Shown: positions 26,380 to 36,711, counted from the stretch's first letter. The stretch: 64,000 nt of DNA from Paenibacillus sp. JZ16 (GCF_015326965.1 NZ_CP017659.1:7357844-7421843); one strand, 5' to 3'. The notes: a model not told the origin generated them from the letters alone. Numbers and translations are program-made.

Positions 26380-27336
26380 ATGAAAGCGAGAGAAATGACA
26401 ACAGGCGCAGTCAAGCGGCAAGGCCCGACCCTTCCGGCACCTATCGCGAAAATCGTAAAGCAAAAGTACCTCTTCCTGTTGCTTTTGCCGGGCTTGGTTT
26501 ACTTTTTTATTTTTAAATATTACCCGATGTATGGGGTAACCATTGCGTTCAAGGAATATGATCCGAACCTTGGCATCATCAACAGTCCCTGGGCAGGGCT
26601 AAAGTACTTCCAACGGCTGTTCGAGACGCCCTATATCCTCACTTTGGTCGAAAACACATTAAAAATCAGTCTTCTGAAGATCATACTTGGTTTTCCGGCC
26701 CCGATCCTATTCGCTTTATTATTAAACGAAATCACGCACACTTTATTTAAAAGAACGCTGCAAACGATCTCTTATCTCCCCCACTTTCTGTCCTGGGTCG
26801 TTGTGGCGGGGGTCGCGTTTCAAATTTTTTCTCCCAGTTATGGACTTTATGGGTATATATACAATTTGTTCGGATGGGAAACGGGGGTTCCGCTGGCGGA
26901 TACAGACACCTTCATCCCGATTCTGATCGGTACGGATATTTGGAAAGAAATCGGATATGGCAGCATTATTTATTTGGCTGCGCTCGCGGGTATCGGGAGC
27001 GAGATGTATGAAGCGGCAAGGATTGACGGTGCGGGTCGGTTTAAGCAATGCCTGTACATCACGCTGCCGAGCCTGATTCCCATTATCTCGATGATGTTTA
27101 TCCTCCGGCTGGGAAATATTTTGGACGGCGGCTTCGATCAGATCTTTAATTTGTATTCGCCAGCCGTATATGGCGTATCGGATATTATCGACACGTATGT
27201 CTATCGGATTGGCTTGGAAAATTTCGAATATAGCTTCTCGACAGCCGTAGGCTTGTGCAAGTCGGTCATCGGGGCCGTATTGGTGGTCTCAGCCAACTGG
27301 GTGGTCGGCAAATTTACGGAACGCAGTATTTGGTAA
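26380..27336 (+). CDS. Sugar ABC transporter permease (LplB/YtcP family)
   Basis: The 318-residue protein has six membrane segments and the LplB-type N-terminal pattern LPGLVYFFIFKYYPMYGVTI. The EAA loop motif EMYEAARIDGAGRFKQCLYI contacts the shared ATPase. It is the first gene of an importer operon with a second permease 12 bases downstream and a lipoprotein after that. No ATPase gene is present, which is usual because such systems use a general MsmX-type ATPase encoded elsewhere. CACAAGGAG precedes the start. Confidence 0.93.
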   Translation: MKAREMTTGAVKRQGPTLPAPIAKIVKQKYLFLLLLPGLVYFFIFKYYPMYGVTIAFKEYDPNLGIINSPWAGLKYFQRLFETPYILTLVENTLKISLLKIILGFPAPILFALLLNEITHTLFKRTLQTISYLPHFLSWVVVAGVAFQIFSPSYGLYGYIYNLFGWETGVPLADTDTFIPILIGTDIWKEIGYGSIIYLAALAGIGSEMYEAARIDGAGRFKQCLYITLPSLIPIISMMFILRLGNILDGGFDQIFNLYSPAVYGVSDIIDTYVYRIGLENFEYSFSTAVGLCKSVIGAVLVVSANWVVGKFTERSIW

Positions 27337-27348
27337 GGGGATATTCAG

Positions 27349-28236
27349 ATGAAAATTAGAAAAAGTTTGTCCGAGAAAACCTTTGATCTGTTCAACGCCG
27401 TGTTCATGATTGCCTTATGCCTTACGATTGTATTCCCTTTCTGGCAACAGATCGTCATCTCCTTTAGCCCGCCGGGTGAAGCAAATAGTATCGGTCTGCA
27501 TCTGTATCCGGAAAACCCGACAATGGATGCGTATAAACGGATTTTTGCCGGCGGCACCATTTTGAAAGCGTATTTTTGGACGATTTTGAGGACGGTGCTG
27601 GGAACGTTATTGACGTTATTGGTAACGGCCATGATGGCTTATCCGCTCTCCAAAAAATGGTTTTATGGGCGTCCTTTATGGATGGGGCTTGTCGTATTCA
27701 CGATGTTTTTTAGCGGAGGATTGGTTCCGACCTTCTTGCTGGTGCGGGATCTTCATATGATCAATACGATTTGGGCCTTGGTTCTTCCGGGTTTATGCAG
27801 TGCTTGGAACATTCTGATCATTCGAAACTTTTTTGTATCGATCCCGGAGGAAGTAGAGGAGAGCGCAAAGATCGATGGAGCGAATGATTTGTATGTCTTT
27901 TACAAAATTATTATACCTCTGTCAACTCCAGTCTTGGCAACCGTAGCCTTGTGGACGATGGTCTTCCATTGGAACTCATGGTTCGATGCCTTGATCTACA
28001 ATACTAACGGACAGATTAAGGTGCTGCAGATGCTGCTGAGGGAAGTCCTGCAGGATGCAAATATGATGACGGATGCAAGCATGCTGATGGATCCGGCGTC
28101 GGAAGGCAGTCATTATACGCCGGAATCGGTCAAGGCTGCGATCTTAATGCTCGTTGTTACTCCGATCCTGTGCGTATATCCCTTCTTGCAGAAATATTTT
28201 GTGAAGGGCATCATGATCGGGGCCGTAAAGGGATAA
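27349..28236 (+). CDS. Sugar ABC transporter permease (YtcP/LplC family)
   Basis: The 295-residue second permease has the family features FPFWQQIVISFSPPGEA, LYPENPTMDAYKRIF and the EAA loop EESAKIDGANDLYVFYKII, and ends KYFVKGIMIGAVKG. It pairs with the preceding permease to form the channel. The ribosome site AGGGGATA lies just after the previous stop. Confidence 0.93.
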   Translation: MKIRKSLSEKTFDLFNAVFMIALCLTIVFPFWQQIVISFSPPGEANSIGLHLYPENPTMDAYKRIFAGGTILKAYFWTILRTVLGTLLTLLVTAMMAYPLSKKWFYGRPLWMGLVVFTMFFSGGLVPTFLLVRDLHMINTIWALVLPGLCSAWNILIIRNFFVSIPEEVEESAKIDGANDLYVFYKIIIPLSTPVLATVALWTMVFHWNSWFDALIYNTNGQIKVLQMLLREVLQDANMMTDASMLMDPASEGSHYTPESVKAAILMLVVTPILCVYPFLQKYFVKGIMIGAVKG

Positions 28237-28284
28237 TACCGAACATGAATAGAATTCGGATTCTCTGTTTTCTCAAACCGTTTA

Positions 28285-28333
28285 TAGCGACAATGTCGTT
28301 ATAATAGATTAATTATCAGAATTAAAGGGGGTA
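28285..28333 (+). promoter_or_regulatory. Possible promoter with palindrome before the lipoprotein gene
   Basis: A perfect TATAAT (28300-28305) is preceded by the palindrome CGAC-AAT-GTCG (28288-28298) lying in the spacer. The -35 position is weak. AAAGGGGG before the ATG is the ribosome site. An extra internal promoter would explain higher expression of the binding protein. Confidence 0.4.
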
Positions 28334-29956
28334 ATGCGTTTGTTAATCAAAAGGATGATTGTCGCATCTCTTGCGGCAGTAATGTTGGTGGGTACGCTGG
28401 CCGGCTGCTCGGGTAAGGACAACGAATCTTCGGCATCCGGTTCTTCGACAACGCCAATGAGTAAGAATTACAACTTCAAGATGCTCGGAATGCGCCTCAC
28501 GCCAAATAAGGATTCTGAGATCATGAAGAAGTTTAACGAGAATCTGGGGGGGCATACGCTGGAGGTGACGGGGGTTCCCGACCCGGATTATCTCGCCAAA
28601 ATTCAATTGCTGCTGTCGGCTCAGGATTTGCCGGATATCTTCTTGACCTGGAGCAATCAAATCGTGTTGGAAAAGGCAACGGCAAGATTTACGGAAGACG
28701 AGTTCAAGCAGTACATGCCGGATGTGTATAACCTGGCACTTAAAAACTTCGAAAACAACGGGTACTCAAAGGAAAGTATGTTCTCGCGAATGATGGTGGA
28801 CGGCAAATTCGCCGGAGTGGGCGTAGGGCAGCAACTCTTGCAGACGCCATACGGAATGATTGTTCGCACCGACATGTTGGATTCTCTCGGAAAGCCGATG
28901 CCGCAGACGATTGCGGATTGGGATGACGTGTTCAAGGCCTATAAAGAGAAATATCCGGACAAATATCCCCTTGCGGCCAGAGGCAAGGACTGGATCGTCG
29001 GGGCGTTCCGATGGCAGATGGGAGCATACGGCGTGTCCGTGGACGGCTGGCATCTTAAAGACGGAAAACTGATGTATGGTCCCTTTATGACCGAAATGAG
29101 AGAGGCTCTGGCCCAATTACAGCAATGGTATAAAGAGGGGTATATCAATCCCGAATGGGTGACGATGGACTCCAACACGTATAATAATGAATTTTACAAT
29201 GGCAATACCTTATTCATGCAAGTGGCCAGTACGACGGGGAATGTTGTGAAACCGCCGTATATTCCGGGCTCTCCGCCCGACCTGGCAGCTGCGAAAATCC
29301 CGGGAATTCAGCTTGAGTGGGGGCCATATCCGACATTAGGCCAGGGGGAAAAGCCCATTTATGTCGCGTCCGATTTGTTGAACGGGACCAATTTCCTGGC
29401 GTTCGGAAGCCATTTAGAAAAGGATCGGGACAAACTGCATGCTGCCATGGAAGTCGTCAATCAAACGTTGGGCAAAGATATGATCATCCTGCGGAATTAT
29501 GGAATCGAAGGGAAAACGTTCGATTATGTCGATGGTGCCCCGGTGATCAAGGCGGAACTGAACAATGACGATGCCAAGCAGAAAGAAGGCTTCGGTTGGA
29601 TGGGAGCCTTGTCCCAGCTTGGAAACGACTGGGACCTGGCAAAGGATTTCATGCCGAAAGCCGTCAAAGATCAGTTGGCCACATTGATTGAAGATCCGAA
29701 TGGCGTTTACGGGGCGAATAACCTGGCGGTAACGGTAACCACTCCTCCGGGGCCGATTACCTCGCCATCGGGCGAAGATCTGAACGTTATGAACAAAGCG
29801 ATGTTCGACCAGTGGATGACATTGTACACCCAGATCATCGCGGGCAAGAAGTCGCTGGAAGACTACGACGCATTTGTCGAGCAATGGAAAAAGCAAGGCG
29901 GCGATGATATGACGGAAGCCGTAAATCGGCTCTATCTGAAGGATTGGAAGCAATGA
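28334..29956 (+). CDS. Extracellular solute-binding lipoprotein (LplA type)
   Basis: The 540-residue product has a basic N-terminus, a hydrophobic core and lipobox LAGC with Cys25, followed by a Ser/Gly-rich linker. The mature part has the family-1 binding-protein pattern (PDIFLTWSNQIVLEKATARF, NLYPLAARGKDW-like regions and RMMVDGKFAGVGVGQQLLQT). It should capture oligosaccharides for the two preceding permeases. It is the last gene of this importer operon and is followed by a hairpin terminator. Confidence 0.93.
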   Translation: MRLLIKRMIVASLAAVMLVGTLAGCSGKDNESSASGSSTTPMSKNYNFKMLGMRLTPNKDSEIMKKFNENLGGHTLEVTGVPDPDYLAKIQLLLSAQDLPDIFLTWSNQIVLEKATARFTEDEFKQYMPDVYNLALKNFENNGYSKESMFSRMMVDGKFAGVGVGQQLLQTPYGMIVRTDMLDSLGKPMPQTIADWDDVFKAYKEKYPDKYPLAARGKDWIVGAFRWQMGAYGVSVDGWHLKDGKLMYGPFMTEMREALAQLQQWYKEGYINPEWVTMDSNTYNNEFYNGNTLFMQVASTTGNVVKPPYIPGSPPDLAAAKIPGIQLEWGPYPTLGQGEKPIYVASDLLNGTNFLAFGSHLEKDRDKLHAAMEVVNQTLGKDMIILRNYGIEGKTFDYVDGAPVIKAELNNDDAKQKEGFGWMGALSQLGNDWDLAKDFMPKAVKDQLATLIEDPNGVYGANNLAVTVTTPPGPITSPSGEDLNVMNKAMFDQWMTLYTQIIAGKKSLEDYDAFVEQWKKQGGDDMTEAVNRLYLKDWKQ

Positions 29957-30000
29957 TAGGCTCGCAAGGCCGCTGATTTGATGTTGTGATTTAATCTATT

Positions 30001-30056
30001 AGGCAGGAGGAGAAGTCAAGCGCGGTTTGACAACTTCTTCTGCCTATAAAATTTTT
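30001..30056 (+). terminator. Terminator after the first binding lipoprotein
   Basis: AGGCAGGAGGAGAAGT (30001-30016) pairs imperfectly with ACTTCTTCTGCCT (30033-30045), followed by an A/T-rich tail with TTTTTT. Confidence 0.75.
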
Positions 30057-30098
30057 TCATAGAAAGAGTTATTACTCAATATGGAGAGAGGGTACATC

Positions 30099-31949
30099 AT
30101 GATAGAAGCAAAGCATGGAGTGAATAGCATTGAACTGGATGTGGACGAGAGGGGACAGATATGGTACACCGTTAAGCGCCATGGGTCTGCGGTGGTAGTG
30201 CCTTCAAGACTGGGGCTTCGCTTGGCCAAGGACCTTCCATTAACCGATGGTTTTAAAATAAGGAGCGTAACCAAAACCAATATGGAGGGCTCATGGGCCC
30301 CTTTATATGGGGAGCGCGCAGAGATTGACGACTCTTATGAAGAGGCTGTCGTCTGCTTGGAGGATGGTTCCGGGAGATTTATGGAAGTTCATATGCGGGC
30401 CTATTCGGAGGGAACCGCTTTTCAATACGTGATACCGGAGCAGGAGCTCATCAAGGAATTTACACTGGTTGAAGAAGAGACCCGCTTTACATTCCCGCAA
30501 GGAAGCCTAGCTTGGGAAGAGCATGGGGTGGAAGGGAAATACTTCGTCAAGCCGGTCGGCGATGTGAACGGATATTGTGAACGTCCATTCGCCGTGCGGT
30601 TGCCCGAAGGCGGCTATGTCCTCGTTCATGAAGCCGGGTTAAGCGATTATGCCAGAATGCTCATGGTTCGGGACGAGCAGGCGGACAACACCTTAAAAGT
30701 GCATCTGTCCGGACATTTGTGCGGACTTTACAGCGCGGAGGATTATGTAGGTTACGGCTTCACCTTAAATGAGGACGAAGAGGACAGCATGGAGTCCCAA
30801 GTCGCAGGACGCACGCCCTTTGCGACACCTTGGCGTATGTTTATCCTTGCGGATCATGCGGCGGAATTGTTGGGCCGGAGCAACCTCGTTCTAAATCTGA
30901 GCGAGCCGGTCAATAACGAAGCGTTCCCTTATGTCAAGCCAGGGAAGGCATTGCGGGATATACAGCTGTCTACTTCGAGCGCATTCCAATGCATCGATTT
31001 TTGTGCGGATCATGGTCTTCAATATGTTTTATTTGACGGGGGCTGGTATGGCTCGCTTGATTCGCTGGAGAATAAGGCAATCGATCCGAGAAGGGAAGAT
31101 CCCGAGCGCGATCTCGATCTGAAGAAAGTCATAGCTTACGGCAAAGAGAGAGGGATTGGCGTATTCCTGTATGTGGATAGAACCGCTGCCGAGCCGTATC
31201 TGGATGTCGCCCTGCCGATCTGGAAGGAGTGGGGAATTGCGGGGATCAAATTAGGCTTTGTGAAAGTTGGGCCCCAGGAATGGACGCGCTGGCTTGTGGA
31301 GGCAGTCAGGAAATGCCATGAATACGGCTTGATGGTCAACGTTCATGACGCCTACCGCCCGACAGGCCTTTCGCGGACTTACCCCAACCTGCTTACGCAG
31401 GAAGGGATTCGCGGCAACGAGCATTTTCCTACCGCCGGGCATAACGCAACCTTGCCGTTTGTGCGGTTCCCGGCCGGTGCCGGCGATTATACGCTTTGCT
31501 ATTTTGACCAACGATTGAAGGTAACCCACGCGCATATGTTGGCGATGGGGGTTATCGTCTATAGCCCGATGCAAATGATGTTTTGGTATGATAAGCCATC
31601 GGATTGGAACGGGGAGCCGGAGATCGAATTCTGGGAGAAGCTGCCGGTCACCTGGGACGAGACCGTCGGACTTGCCGGCGAGATTGGGGAGTATGCCGCG
31701 ATGGCCCGACGCAAGAACGAGGAATGGTTCATCGGCTGCATTAACAATGAGAACCCCCGCACGCTGCACATTCCGCTTTCCTTTCTGCAAGCCGGAGTGA
31801 AGTACGCCGTGCGAATCTATGAAGACCGGCCGGAGCTGGATACCCGCACGAAGGTTGGCATTCGTTCCGCGGAAGCCGTTAAGGAATCGATGCTCGAATT
31901 GAAGCTGATGGGTTCCGGAGGAGTTGCGCTGTACTTAAAACCCTTGTAG
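30099..31949 (+). CDS. Glycoside hydrolase family 97 protein
   Basis: The protein (616 residues from the preferred ATG at 30099, which has GGAGAGAGGG upstream; a longer frame starts at 30081) shows the GH97 order: N-terminal beta-sandwich, (beta/alpha)8 barrel (YVLFDGGWYGSL), the GLMVNVHDAYRPTGLSRTYP and QEGIRGNEHFP motifs, and a C-terminal beta domain. The position that holds the nucleophile Asp in retaining members (GIKVDF) reads GIKLGF here, as in inverting SusB-type enzymes. There is no signal peptide, so it should act on imported oligosaccharides as an alpha-glucosidase or alpha-galactosidase type enzyme. Confidence 0.85.
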   Translation: MIEAKHGVNSIELDVDERGQIWYTVKRHGSAVVVPSRLGLRLAKDLPLTDGFKIRSVTKTNMEGSWAPLYGERAEIDDSYEEAVVCLEDGSGRFMEVHMRAYSEGTAFQYVIPEQELIKEFTLVEEETRFTFPQGSLAWEEHGVEGKYFVKPVGDVNGYCERPFAVRLPEGGYVLVHEAGLSDYARMLMVRDEQADNTLKVHLSGHLCGLYSAEDYVGYGFTLNEDEEDSMESQVAGRTPFATPWRMFILADHAAELLGRSNLVLNLSEPVNNEAFPYVKPGKALRDIQLSTSSAFQCIDFCADHGLQYVLFDGGWYGSLDSLENKAIDPRREDPERDLDLKKVIAYGKERGIGVFLYVDRTAAEPYLDVALPIWKEWGIAGIKLGFVKVGPQEWTRWLVEAVRKCHEYGLMVNVHDAYRPTGLSRTYPNLLTQEGIRGNEHFPTAGHNATLPFVRFPAGAGDYTLCYFDQRLKVTHAHMLAMGVIVYSPMQMMFWYDKPSDWNGEPEIEFWEKLPVTWDETVGLAGEIGEYAAMARRKNEEWFIGCINNENPRTLHIPLSFLQAGVKYAVRIYEDRPELDTRTKVGIRSAEAVKESMLELKLMGSGGVALYLKPL

Positions 31950-31992
31950 AGGTTGTTCGGTCCTGAAAACCCGACTTTTTGAACTCGCACTT
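31948..31992 (-). repeat. Truncated copy of an intergenic inverted-repeat element
   Basis: GAGGTTGTTC is joined to GGTCCTGAAAACCCGACTTT and TTTGAACTCGCACTT. Both ends match, in opposite orientation, the complete element at 43068-43250, with the interior deleted. Confidence 0.65.
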
Positions 31993-32035
31993 GGAACGGT
32001 TGTCGAGCAACACAAATTTGTTTGGAGGAAGATAA

Positions 32036-35000
32036 ATGAGTAGGACCGTCGTATATCCGGCGCCGGCCGGCGCACCAGGCAAGGACGATTTTGCCGTCCG
32101 GGTAAGAGTGCCCGATGGAGAATGGCAAGAGCTGTTCGTTTATTGTGTAAAGGTAGACATGCATGAGATACGGGAAGCCTCGATGGTTTATTTCGATATG
32201 GAGGGGGAAGTGGAGGTTGAGGTCACCAGCCTTCGGGCAGATATTCACGAAGCCGTCATTCGCCCCCGGTCCACCGGAATCACATACGAGCTGCTGGGGA
32301 ATACCCTGGTATTCCGATTGGATAATCCGCGTAAGTTATCCATTGAAGTGAACGGTGATCGATTCCATAATCTGCATTTGTTCGCTAATCCGTTGGAGAC
32401 GGATGCGCCGGACCCGTCCGGAGAGAATGTGGATGTCATAGAGCCGGGCATTCATCGCAAGGAGCATCTGAAAGCTTTGGCCCAGCGTGAAAACAGAATG
32501 TTAAGCGCGCCGAACGTCATCTATTTCGCTCCGGGAATGCATTGGATTGAGGAAACGCTTCTGCACATCCCGTCCGATACTACGGTCTATCTCGCCGGAG
32601 GAGCGGTATTGATGGGTTCCCTCGTCTGTACGCATGCAGAAAATGTGACGATTTGCGGTCGAGGCATCATCTATTTGGAACCTTTTCACCGTTTCTCGGC
32701 CTTTCGAGCGATACGGCTGCAGTACTCGCGCAATGTCCTTGTCGAAGGGGTTATCGCGGTGGACCCCCCGCATTACAGCATTTACATCGGGCAGTCGGAG
32801 AACATCACGATCCGGAACTTCAAAGCCTTCAGCACCCGCGGTTGGTCCGACGGGATTGACGTCATGGCCAGTTCCCGCATTGAGATCGACGACATCTTCA
32901 TGCGCAATTCCGATGATTGCATCGCGATCTACGGAAGTCGGTGGCAATACGAGGGTAACTCGAGCCATATCAGGGTCCGGAATGCTATCTTGTGGGCGGA
33001 TGTCGCCCATGCCTTGAACATGGGGGGCCACGGGAACCACCTGGAGAATGGAGATACGATTCACGATATCCGGTTTGAGAACATCGATGTACTGGAGCAT
33101 CATGAGCCGCAGCCCGGTTATCGAGGAGCCCTGTCGATTAATGCGGGCGACAACAATGTCGTAAGGGATATCGTTTATGAGAATATTCGAGTGGAGGACA
33201 TCGAGACGTGTCAATTATTCGATATTCGGGTGCTCTGGAACGAGAAGTATAACCCCGTGCCGGGCAAGGCGATTGAGAATGTTGTCTTTAGGAATATCAC
33301 TTATGACGGAAAAAAGACATATCCGTCCCGGATACACGGGTATGACGCGGAACGGGGAGTGACCGGCGTTCGGTTTATTGATGTGCGGATCAATGGATCC
33401 TACCTGAGTGATCTTGATCTGGATCATTTCGACGTTAATGAGCATGCAACTCGCATATCTCTCGAACGGTCAGGTCAAATGGTTCGAGAGGAGTTGCAAG
33501 TGCTGGTCGACCGGGCCGAGCGATTGCTCGAAGAGAACGGGTGCTATTATACGGAAGGAGCTAAGCTGGCACTCTTGGATATGCTCCGCCCTGCCAAAGC
33601 GGCTTTGGCTGGCCACGCCCCACTCCCATTCATCCGAAATCGGGAATTTTTCCTGCCCCGGGAGGAAGAGGCGGCTCAGTTTGCCTTGGAGCGGTATACC
33701 ATGGTGCCTCCGTTCAGGGACAGGGGGAGCGTATACAGCCGTTATGGGCTCAAAGCGGCTTTGGAATGGTTTGAAGGCCAGGATCTTCGCAACGGCGGAC
33801 TCGATGCATTGCGGGAGAGGATCGCGCTAGTCGTAAGCAAAGCTAGGGAACTGCTTAGTCAGTCCCGTCTAGGAAAGGCGCCGGGTTGTTACAGCCGGGA
33901 AGCGGCTGTGCGCTTGGAAGAAGCGGTACGCAAGGTTGAGGAAGCGATGCTCGCTAACCTTCAACCGGAATGCGGCAACCTCGCTGCGCTGGCGAAAGCG
34001 GCTGCAGCTTGCTTCGACCGTCTCCGTGAATTCCGCCATTCCCGGGTGCTGCGAACCGATATCGATTTGACAGCCTCCCTATATCTGACCCAAGAGGGCC
34101 TGGAGCGGGTGAAGACCAACATCGCTGCCGATCCTCTGCTTAAGGGACAATATGAACAGATTGCCCGGATCTCGGATCTGTATAGCCCGGAGGACATCGA
34201 ACGTGTCATGTCTCTCGTCATGAGCGGGGAAGACCGGTATCAGGAGATGAACCAACACTTTTATTTGTGGAGTTCGACAGATAAACTCATCAACTTCAAA
34301 ACGCCGGCCGGAGCGGCGAAAGCAACCGTTTCGTTCGTACTGCCGGCTGAGGAGAACGAACAAGAAGGATTGGGCCATGTCTGGATCGACAATGTAGCGA
34401 TTCTGTCGGCGAACGGCGAGAATCTGAACATTCCCAACGGCGGTTTCGACGAAGGAGAGGGGGAGCCCTTCGCTTGGCGCCCCCAGTCTATGAGGGGCAA
34501 TCCTGTTATGGAATGGGAGAGCCGGTACCCCTTCTGCGGCGGCGGGGACCGGAAGCGGCCAGGGGTGTCCAATCCGTCTTCGCAGGTCTGCGTTTCAAGC
34601 CCGAAAGTGGGAGCTAATCGTTCGCTTTATATCTGTAACCCGACCGGACAAGACGAAGGGGCATGGGTCTGTACGCAGGATGTTGCGGTAGACGGCGAGG
34701 GGATGTACACACTGACTTTCCAGGCCAAGCTGGACGGGAAGCTTAAGCGGGGGCTGAAGGCGGTCATCACATTCAAGAATCGGACTGACCAGGTTATCGG
34801 CACCTACAGCTGTTACTTCAATCGCAAGTCTTCGTTGCCCGGGGGAGGCTTCTTGCTTCCCATGCAGTGCGACGCCATTCAATACGCGCTGACAGGGGAT
34901 TTAACGTTGGCTCACAAGGTCAAGAACCAACTCCTGTACATTTTCCATGATTTTTGTCAGGGAGCGGAGCATTGGATGGTCACAAACCTGCGCCCGGAGG

Positions 35001-36637
35001 GCAGCGACAGCTACGGCGCCGTTCAAGGCGGGAGAGTGCTGTGCGCGGCAGCGGTAAGCTATTCCTTGATTCGCAATGCCGATGTCTTTGCCGAAGAGGA
35101 GAAAGCGCGCTTCTATGCGTTGACGGAATATATGCTGCGGTACATGCTGGACCTGCGGGACCGGACCGAATGGACCCCGTTCGAAGCTCAGGAGGGCTGC
35201 AACAACTGGCAGACGGACATGTGCGCGGGCACCGCGTATATGATGATGGCCCTGCCGGACTTCCCCAACCGGCAAACCTGGTTGAACAATGCCCATTTTA
35301 TGCTGAAAGCCCAATTGGAGTTGAATGTGAACCCGGATTCGTCATGGCCTGAATCCATCCGCTACCATCACGCGGCGTTAGAACGCTTTGCCGGCTATGC
35401 CAAAGTTGCGGACAACGTATTGAGCGAGAACTGGTTCGCCGATACACCTTTGCTGCGCATGTTCGGCTTCAGCGTCGACGTGCAAACGCCTGGGTATGCG
35501 TACTTTGACGGGCGAATCGGAACGCCGCCCTTCGGCGACCATGCTTTGGGCGGCGGTGCGGAGTTCGGCATGATGGCCACGTATCTGCCTGCCGCGGTTA
35601 AGCTGGACCGAGAGCTGGCCGACAGGATGTACCATACGTGGAAGGCGGCCGGCAAACCTTTTAAGAGATTGTGGGGAGAAAGCATCGCCTTGGAGAACCT
35701 TCTGGGCGAAGGGGATGCTTATAAGCCCTCCTCTTCCCTGTCGCTTGGGTCTACAGGCGATTATCCCGATGCGGGCATTACCGTTTTTCGCAAGGGCTTC
35801 GGCAGCGGAAGGGAGAGCTACTTTGCCATCATGTCAAGCCCCAAGCGAATCGGGCATGGGCATCTGGATCAAGGGTCCTTCATGCTGTACAAGAACTCGA
35901 TTCCCTTGGTGATGGATTCGGGAATCGAAGGGTACTTCGACAGCAGCACGCCATGGCATATCAGCTCCTATTCGCACGCCTGCCTGCAGTTTGCAACCCG
36001 AAGAACCGACAGGCCAACTGCCGCCGGGGGTTCTATCAATTTGTCCGCCGGAACGTACAGTCTTGAGCGGGGATGGGTGGATGTGCCGCCGACGAGCAAA
36101 GTGCTGGAACGGTCTCTCGGCAATGCTGTGGAGAGTATCACAATCGAGATAGCCAATCCGGAAGGCCCAGGCCGGCATATCCGGCATGTCATGTATATTC
36201 GGGAGTCTGATCTATATCTCATTCGGGATACATTGGAGAACTTTGACGGTCCGGTGCTATTCAGCCTTCCTGTTGCCGCCGAGCAGGCGAGCGTTGAAGG
36301 GAATCGGGTGGATTCGCGCGGGGGTTACGGGGTGGATCTGGAGACCGTATTTCTCACTCCGGTGACATCCATCCGATTGGAGCAAGGGCGATCCACACCG
36401 TTCTTCGGCAGCCGAGACAGCAGCTTTTCCATGATGAGCTATATCCGGGCGGTAGCAGAAGCAAGCCAGGGATTTCTGACCGTGCTGTATCCGAAGGAGC
36501 GCGGCGCATCGGCATTGCGTACCGAAACCGGAACCGGGACAGGGGCCTATATTCTTCATACTGATCAGCATCGGATCCTATTGGAGGCGGTTCCCGGCGC
36601 CTACGGAATGAAGTTGCTCGAAATCGAACGATTGTAA
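32036..36637 (+). CDS. Fusion of GH28/GH49-like beta-helix hydrolase with heparinase II/III-like lyase
   Basis: The 1533-residue protein joins: an N-terminal beta-sandwich (1-115); a right-handed beta-helix (about 140-480) with polygalacturonase-like sites SDGID (near 270), NSDDCIAI (near 291) and GGHGNH (near 330); a helical FIVAR-like linker (490-690); a carbohydrate-binding-like sandwich; and a C-terminal alpha/alpha-toroid plus beta-sandwich of the heparinase II/III class with RIGHGHLDQGSFMLYKNS near 1272. No signal peptide is seen, so the whole polypeptide should be cytoplasmic and act on imported acidic oligosaccharides. The N-terminal half is a paralogue of the stand-alone protein at 44939-46363. 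GGAGGA precedes the ATG. The substrate is not known. Confidence 0.85.
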   Translation: MSRTVVYPAPAGAPGKDDFAVRVRVPDGEWQELFVYCVKVDMHEIREASMVYFDMEGEVEVEVTSLRADIHEAVIRPRSTGITYELLGNTLVFRLDNPRKLSIEVNGDRFHNLHLFANPLETDAPDPSGENVDVIEPGIHRKEHLKALAQRENRMLSAPNVIYFAPGMHWIEETLLHIPSDTTVYLAGGAVLMGSLVCTHAENVTICGRGIIYLEPFHRFSAFRAIRLQYSRNVLVEGVIAVDPPHYSIYIGQSENITIRNFKAFSTRGWSDGIDVMASSRIEIDDIFMRNSDDCIAIYGSRWQYEGNSSHIRVRNAILWADVAHALNMGGHGNHLENGDTIHDIRFENIDVLEHHEPQPGYRGALSINAGDNNVVRDIVYENIRVEDIETCQLFDIRVLWNEKYNPVPGKAIENVVFRNITYDGKKTYPSRIHGYDAERGVTGVRFIDVRINGSYLSDLDLDHFDVNEHATRISLERSGQMVREELQVLVDRAERLLEENGCYYTEGAKLALLDMLRPAKAALAGHAPLPFIRNREFFLPREEEAAQFALERYTMVPPFRDRGSVYSRYGLKAALEWFEGQDLRNGGLDALRERIALVVSKARELLSQSRLGKAPGCYSREAAVRLEEAVRKVEEAMLANLQPECGNLAALAKAAAACFDRLREFRHSRVLRTDIDLTASLYLTQEGLERVKTNIAADPLLKGQYEQIARISDLYSPEDIERVMSLVMSGEDRYQEMNQHFYLWSSTDKLINFKTPAGAAKATVSFVLPAEENEQEGLGHVWIDNVAILSANGENLNIPNGGFDEGEGEPFAWRPQSMRGNPVMEWESRYPFCGGGDRKRPGVSNPSSQVCVSSPKVGANRSLYICNPTGQDEGAWVCTQDVAVDGEGMYTLTFQAKLDGKLKRGLKAVITFKNRTDQVIGTYSCYFNRKSSLPGGGFLLPMQCDAIQYALTGDLTLAHKVKNQLLYIFHDFCQGAEHWMVTNLRPEGSDSYGAVQGGRVLCAAAVSYSLIRNADVFAEEEKARFYALTEYMLRYMLDLRDRTEWTPFEAQEGCNNWQTDMCAGTAYMMMALPDFPNRQTWLNNAHFMLKAQLELNVNPDSSWPESIRYHHAALERFAGYAKVADNVLSENWFADTPLLRMFGFSVDVQTPGYAYFDGRIGTPPFGDHALGGGAEFGMMATYLPAAVKLDRELADRMYHTWKAAGKPFKRLWGESIALENLLGEGDAYKPSSSLSLGSTGDYPDAGITVFRKGFGSGRESYFAIMSSPKRIGHGHLDQGSFMLYKNSIPLVMDSGIEGYFDSSTPWHISSYSHACLQFATRRTDRPTAAGGSINLSAGTYSLERGWVDVPPTSKVLERSLGNAVESITIEIANPEGPGRHIRHVMYIRESDLYLIRDTLENFDGPVLFSLPVAAEQASVEGNRVDSRGGYGVDLETVFLTPVTSIRLEQGRSTPFFGSRDSSFSMMSYIRAVAEASQGFLTVLYPKERGASALRTETGTGTGAYILHTDQHRILLEAVPGAYGMKLLEIERL

Positions 36638-36670
36638 GAATCTGTTGAATATTTACTAATTAAGAAAAAA

Positions 36671-36711
36671 GGTACAGTTCTTCGAGATAGTAGAAGCAGC
36701 TGTACCTTTAT
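36671..36711 (+). terminator. Hairpin terminator after the fusion gene
   Basis: GGTACAG (36671-36677) pairs with CTGTACC (36700-36706), extended by TTCTTC against GAAG, with A-rich and T-rich flanks on either side. Confidence 0.65.
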
